DNA from: an uncultured Acidobacteriota bacterium
GTDB lineage: Bacteria; Acidobacteriota; UBA6911; CAINFC01
DNA length: 36,078 nt
Assembly (NCBI GenBank): GCA_903847975.1
Contig: CAINFC010000103.1
Coordinates: forward strand, 1-36,078
Direction of reading: 5' to 3'
The notes under the pieces were generated by a model. It was not told the DNA's origin, searched no databases, and saw nothing but the letters and a program-made list of their open reading frames with translations. Positions 32,427 through 36,078 of the stretch are shown here, one piece after another (position 1 is the first letter of the stretch; each line of letters begins with the position of its first letter). The position numbers and the translations under genes were made by a program.

Positions 32427-33491
32427 ATGCCTTTAGTATCTATGCGTCAGCTGCTGGACCACGCCGCGGAAAACGGCTACGGGCTTCCGGCTTTTAACGT
32501 CAACAACCTCGAGCAGGTCCGGGCCATCATGCAGGCGGCCGACGAAACGGACAGCCCGGTGATCATGCAGGGTTCGGCCGGCGCCCGGAAGTATGCCGGG
32601 GAGCATTTCCTGCGCTACCTGATCACCGCGGCCGTGGAGGCTTATCCCCACATTCCGGTGGTGATGCACCAGGACCACGGCGCTTCGCCGGCGGTCTGCA
32701 TTCAGTCGATCCGCTCCGGTTTTTCCAGCGTGATGATGGACGGCTCGTTGAAGGCCGACGGGAAGACCCCCTCCACCTTCGAATACAACTGCGAGGTGAC
32801 CCGCAAAGTGGTGGAAATCGCCCATTCCATCGGGGTTTCCGTGGAGGGGGAGCTGGGGACTCTGGGCTCGCTGGAAACCGGCCGGGGCGACAAGGAAGAC
32901 GGCCACGGCGCGGAAGGGACCCTGTCGCGCGACCAGATGCTGACCGACCCGGAGCAGGCCGCCGAGTTCGTCAAGCAGACCAAGGTGGACGCCCTGGCCA
33001 TCGCCATCGGAACCTCCCACGGAGCCTATAAGTTCAGCCGCAAGCCTACGGGCGATATCCTGGCGATCTGGCGGATCAAGGAAATTCATGCCCGGATTCC
33101 CAATACCCACCTGGTCATGCACGGCTCCTCCAGCGTGCCGCAGGAGCTCCTGGACATCATCCGCGAATACGGCGGGGACATGAAGGAAACCTATGGCGTT
33201 CCGGTGGAGGAAATCCAGGAAGGGATCAAGCACGGGGTGCGCAAGGTCAACATCGACACCGATATCCGCCTGGCCATGACCGGGGCCATCCGCAAGCACT
33301 TCGCCGTGCACAAGGGCGAGTTCGACCCCCGCAAGTACCTGGCCGACGCCCAGGCGGCGGCCAAAGCCGTCTGCAAGCTGCGGCTCGAAGCGTTCGGCTG
33401 TGCCGGCATGGCCGGCAAGATCAAGCCCATCGCTCTGGACCAGATGGCATCCCGCTATACCAAGGGCGATCTGGATCCGATCATCCGGTAA
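32427..33491 (+). CDS. fba: Class II fructose-1,6-bisphosphate aldolase
   Basis: A 354-residue zinc enzyme of glycolysis, gluconeogenesis or the Calvin cycle. The catalytic Asp and a zinc His lie in M80-H-Q-D83-H84-[10 protein letters not shown] and [11 protein letters not shown] supply further zinc and phosphate ligands, and [10 protein letters not shown] is the C-terminal phosphate-binding strand. The ATG at 32427 has AAGGAG 7 nt upstream; the longer frame from 32307 overlaps mrp and lacks support. The overall form resembles CbbA-like class IIB enzymes. No other central-carbon gene is nearby. Confidence 0.96.
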   Translation: MPLVSMRQLLDHAAENGYGLPAFNVNNLEQVRAIMQAADETDSPVIMQGSAGARKYAGEHFLRYLITAAVEAYPHIPVVMHQDHGASPAVCIQSIRSGFSSVMMDGSLKADGKTPSTFEYNCEVTRKVVEIAHSIGVSVEGELGTLGSLETGRGDKEDGHGAEGTLSRDQMLTDPEQAAEFVKQTKVDALAIAIGTSHGAYKFSRKPTGDILAIWRIKEIHARIPNTHLVMHGSSSVPQELLDIIREYGGDMKETYGVPVEEIQEGIKHGVRKVNIDTDIRLAMTGAIRKHFAVHKGEFDPRKYLADAQAAAKAVCKLRLEAFGCAGMAGKIKPIALDQMASRYTKGDLDPIIR

Positions 33492-33572
33492 TTTCGTTTC
33501 CGCGTGGCGGCCGATACGGGTCGACGGCAGAATCGCTGCCGCGCCCTCCCGGTCGGCCGCCCCGATGCCGCT

Positions 33573-34523
33573 ATGCAGCCTGAGTCCCCCGAAAAACAGA
33601 CGCTGTTCAGCGTCATTATTCCCACCTATAACCGGGCGGAGGTCCTGCAGCGCTGCCTGCAGGACCTGGCCCGCCAGACGCTGGATCCAAGCCGGTTCGA
33701 GACCATCGTGGTCGACGACGGTTCCACGGACCGCACCCCGGCGCTGCTGGAAGCCTGGCAGCGCGAGAGTCCGTATGCGTTTCAATACCACCGCCAGGAA
33801 AATCAGAAGCAGGGGGCGGCCCGCAATCGCGGGGCTTCGTTGGCCCGGGGGCACTACCTGATTTTCCTGGGGGACGACATCCTGGCCGCTCCGGCGCTGC
33901 TGGAAGAGCACCTGGCCTTTCACCGGCAGCACGGTGCCTCGGGAAACACGGCGGTTCTGGGGTATATACGCTGGGCGGAGGAAATCCGCGTCACCGCGTT
34001 CATGCAGTGGATCGGGGAGATGGGCTGGCAGTTCGGCTTTTCGCTGATCGAGGATCCGCTGGATCTGCCCTTCAACTTTTTTTACACTTCCAACATCTCT
34101 CTGCCGGCCGAGAGGTTCCGGGAGTGCGGAGGCTTCGACCTGCAGTTCCGGGAATACGGCTGGGAGGACATCGAGCTCAGCTTCCGGCTCAAGGACCGCG
34201 GCATGCGCCTGGTCTACAATCCCAAGGCGCTGGCCTTTCACCACCACCCGACGACGGTGGCTTCCTTTTGCCTTCGCCAGGAAAAGGTGGGCTATTCGGC
34301 GGTGCGCTTCTACCGCAGCCAGCCGCACCTGAAGCGATTCCTGGGCATCGGTGCCATGCCCCGCTATGGGTGCCGGAAGCGCTTTCTTCTCCGCTGGATC
34401 CGCACTCTCACGGAATGGTCGGAGCGGCATCCCTGGATCGACACCTCCCGCTACTACCAGGACCTGATGAGCTTCTATTATTTTCAGGGAATGCAGAAGG
34501 CCCTGCGCGATGAGCCGCTGTGA
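33573..34523 (+). CDS. Family 2 glycosyltransferase
   Basis: A 316-residue GT-A enzyme. FSVIIPTYNRAEVL and IVVDDGSTDRT form the nucleotide-sugar site, FLGDDI is the metal-binding region, and GWEDIELSFRLKDRG is the acceptor-side motif with the catalytic ED. No transmembrane segment is clear. The start is uncertain: an ATG at 33573 and a GTG at 33504 are in frame, and neither has a strong ribosome site. It overlaps the next glycosyltransferase gene by 14 bp, so the two are translationally coupled. It is the first of three GT2 genes running to the right edge. Confidence 0.91.
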   Translation: MQPESPEKQTLFSVIIPTYNRAEVLQRCLQDLARQTLDPSRFETIVVDDGSTDRTPALLEAWQRESPYAFQYHRQENQKQGAARNRGASLARGHYLIFLGDDILAAPALLEEHLAFHRQHGASGNTAVLGYIRWAEEIRVTAFMQWIGEMGWQFGFSLIEDPLDLPFNFFYTSNISLPAERFRECGGFDLQFREYGWEDIELSFRLKDRGMRLVYNPKALAFHHHPTTVASFCLRQEKVGYSAVRFYRSQPHLKRFLGIGAMPRYGCRKRFLLRWIRTLTEWSERHPWIDTSRYYQDLMSFYYFQGMQKALRDEPL

Positions 34524-35511
34524 AGACCCGCAGGTGGCGGTGGTCATCCCCAACTGGAACGGGGCGCGGTTCCTGCGCACCTGCCTGATGGCGCTGCGGG
34601 CCCAGGAGGGCGTGCGGCTGCAGGCCTGGCTGGTGGACAACGGCTCGACGGACGATTCCCTGGCGCTGGTGCGGGAGGAGTTTCCCGAGGTGGCCATCCT
34701 GGCCCTGGACAGCAACCGCGGCTTCAGCGCCGCGGTGAACGCCGGGATCAGTGCCTCGCAGGCCCCGTTCGTCGCCCTGCTCAACAACGACACGGAGGCG
34801 GATCCCCGCTGGCTGGCCTGCGCCCTGCGGACCCTGGAGCGCCACCCCGCAGCCGGTTATGTCGCCTCGCGGATCATGAACTTCCACCAGCGGGGGCTGC
34901 TGGATTCGGCCGGCGACTTTCTGACCCGGACCGGGCTACCCCTCAAGCGGGGCGCAGACCAGGATGCCCGGGGGGAGTGGCTGCAGGAGCGCCGGGTGAT
35001 GGGGGCTTCCGCCGGGGCGGCCGTTTATCGCCGCTCGGCATTCGCCCGGGTCGGGCTGTTCGACGAAGAATATTTTCTCTACCTGGAGGATGTGGACTGG
35101 TGTTTGCGGGCCGGCCTCCTGGGGCTGCCATGCGTGTACGCCCCGGATGCGGTGGTCTATCACGTCGAAGGCGGAAGCGACCCCGAGCGCCAGGGATTTC
35201 TGGACCGGGGCGAAAGCGCCCGGCGAAACCTGCACACCCCCCAGCGGACTTACTGGATCACCCGCAACCGGGTCCGGCTGCTCTGCAAAAACTTTCCGGC
35301 AGCGCTGGCCGTGCGGCTGGCGCCCTGGGTCCTGTACGGCTTTGCCCGCAGCTTCCTGTTCCATGCGCTGAAAAGCGGCCTGGCGGCCTCCTTCCTGCGC
35401 GGCTTATGGCACGGCCTGGCCGGCATTCCGCGCTGCCTGGAACTGCGGCGCGAAATCCAGCGGCGGCGGACGGTTTCCCCGGGCCAGCTGGCCCGCATCT
35501 GGTTTGCGTGA
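34510..35511 (+). CDS. Family 2 glycosyltransferase, rhamnosyltransferase-like
   Basis: A 333-residue GT-A enzyme. VAVVIPNWNGARFLRTCL, WLVDNGSTDDS and LALDSNRGFSAAVNAG match dTDP-rhamnosyltransferase-like members. LLNNDTE carries the metal-site Asp, and FFLYLEDVDWCLRA style motifs (here YFLYLEDVDWCLRA) are at about 190-205. The C-terminal 90 residues are helical and basic, with a hydrophobic stretch (LAPWVLYGFARSFLFHAL) that may lie on the membrane. The start overlaps the previous gene by 14 bp. It probably builds a surface polysaccharide with its neighbours. Confidence 0.92.
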   Translation: MSRCEDPQVAVVIPNWNGARFLRTCLMALRAQEGVRLQAWLVDNGSTDDSLALVREEFPEVAILALDSNRGFSAAVNAGISASQAPFVALLNNDTEADPRWLACALRTLERHPAAGYVASRIMNFHQRGLLDSAGDFLTRTGLPLKRGADQDARGEWLQERRVMGASAGAAVYRRSAFARVGLFDEEYFLYLEDVDWCLRAGLLGLPCVYAPDAVVYHVEGGSDPERQGFLDRGESARRNLHTPQRTYWITRNRVRLLCKNFPAALAVRLAPWVLYGFARSFLFHALKSGLAASFLRGLWHGLAGIPRCLELRREIQRRRTVSPGQLARIWFA

Positions 35512-35521
35512 AGGAGCGGCG

Positions 35522-36078
35522 ATGCCTCCCCGGGTGCTGGCGCTGATTGTGAACTGGAACGGTGCGGAGGTGCTGGAGAAAACCGTCCGCAGCCTGAAGG
35601 AAAGCGATTACCCGCAGCTGCAGATCACGGTTGTGGACAACGCTTCGGCCGACGCTTCCGCCGACGAGGTTCAGTCCCGCTACCCGGAAGTACGCGTGCT
35701 GCGCCTGGCGGAAAACCGCGGATTTGCCGGCGGGCACAATGCCGGCCTGGCCCTGGCGCTTGCGGAAGGCTTCGACTACGCCCTGCTATTAAATAATGAT
35801 GTGCTCCTGGAAAGGGAGGCCCTCACCCGGCTGGTGGACTGCGCCGAAGTCGGCCCGCGGGCCGCGGTGCTCGCTCCTGCCTTGCGCTGCGCCGATTCGC
35901 CGGCCCTGCTGGATAGCGCCTGGGGGCAGATCCTGTATCACCACGTCATCGTGCGGACCCTCGGGGTCCGGCAGCAGCCCGCGGGGCGCTACCGGAAGGA
36001 GAGGGCGGTCGATTGCGTCTTCGGGGCGGTGCTGCTGCTGCGCTGCCGGACTCTTCCCGAAACCGGGCTCCTGGACGA
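35522..36078 (+). CDS. Family 2 glycosyltransferase, 3' end beyond the window
   Basis: About 185 residues are visible before the right edge. VLALIVNWNGAEVLEKTV, ITVVDNASADAS, LRLAENRGFAGGHNAG and LLLNNDV are rhamnosyltransferase-like GT2 motifs, and the pattern closely follows the preceding gene. The ATG at 35522 is 10 bp after the previous stop and has AAGGAG just upstream. The reading frame is open to the end, so the gene is cut by the window. Confidence 0.9.
   Translation, partial: MPPRVLALIVNWNGAEVLEKTVRSLKESDYPQLQITVVDNASADASADEVQSRYPEVRVLRLAENRGFAGGHNAGLALALAEGFDYALLLNNDVLLEREALTRLVDCAEVGPRAAVLAPALRCADSPALLDSAWGQILYHHVIVRTLGVRQQPAGRYRKERAVDCVFGAVLLLRCRTLPETGLLD

Noticed and set aside
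32433-34793. Minus-strand open frame of 786 codons
   Set aside because: It spans the antisense of both the aldolase and a glycosyltransferase, two unrelated genes, so it cannot be a single real protein.

Overview
This is a GC-rich stretch of chromosome from a bacterium that is probably Gram-negative and motile. The evidence is two sulfatases with twin-arginine signals, a long-chain polyprenyl diphosphate synthase, a full set of chemotaxis signalling proteins and a pseudaminic acid synthase. No phage, plasmid or rRNA gene is visible, and I found no tRNA gene. The mix of Tat-exported sulfatases, a heparan-acetyltransferase-like membrane protein and dispersed palindromic repeats resembles environmental phyla such as Acidobacteriota or the PVC group, but nothing in the window fixes the phylum.

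Layout. 1-6 kb: a glycosidase running in from the left edge, a Tat sulfatase, an unrecognised protein, and a small membrane-anchored subtilisin-like protein on the opposite strand. 6-7.5 kb: a polytopic acyltransferase-like gene bracketed by two near-identical 87-bp palindromic repeats. 7.6-18.1 kb: one long co-directional cluster joining a partner-switching module (receiver-PP2C phosphatase, HATPase kinase, STAS protein) to a chemosensory module (hybrid CheA, MCP, CheW, CheB, CheR) and ending in an HD-GYP-like protein. 18.1-20.4 kb: a structured non-coding stretch, a MarR regulator with a probable leaderless promoter, and a convergent sulfatase. 20.4-23.7 kb: surface-sugar genes (PseI, an SpsF-like cytidylyltransferase, a small membrane protein, a family 2 glycosyltransferase). 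23.7-26.8 kb: argS followed by two related small exported helical proteins. 27-33.5 kb: housekeeping genes (a tRNA-binding protein, tatD, yajQ, polyprenyl synthase, Smr, Mrp, aldolase). 33.5 kb to the right edge: three consecutive family 2 glycosyltransferases.

How the genes may work together. The central cluster looks like one signalling unit. A membrane receptor drives a hybrid CheA. Phosphoryl groups may pass to CheB, to CheA's own receiver and possibly to the receiver-PP2C protein. That phosphatase would set the phosphorylation state of the STAS protein, and so the free level of the RsbW-like kinase. There is no stand-alone CheY, CheZ, CheD or flagellar gene nearby, so the output may not be swimming.

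The most unusual non-coding feature is a repeat family with the core GGACACCCACTTTT. It forms a dense hairpin array between two convergent genes at 29.7-29.9 kb and recurs at 5.95-6.03 kb and 7.47 kb. A second, 87-bp palindromic repeat occurs twice around the acyltransferase gene. Several genes also lack a ribosome binding site and have a -10 box immediately upstream of the start codon, which suggests leaderless transcripts.
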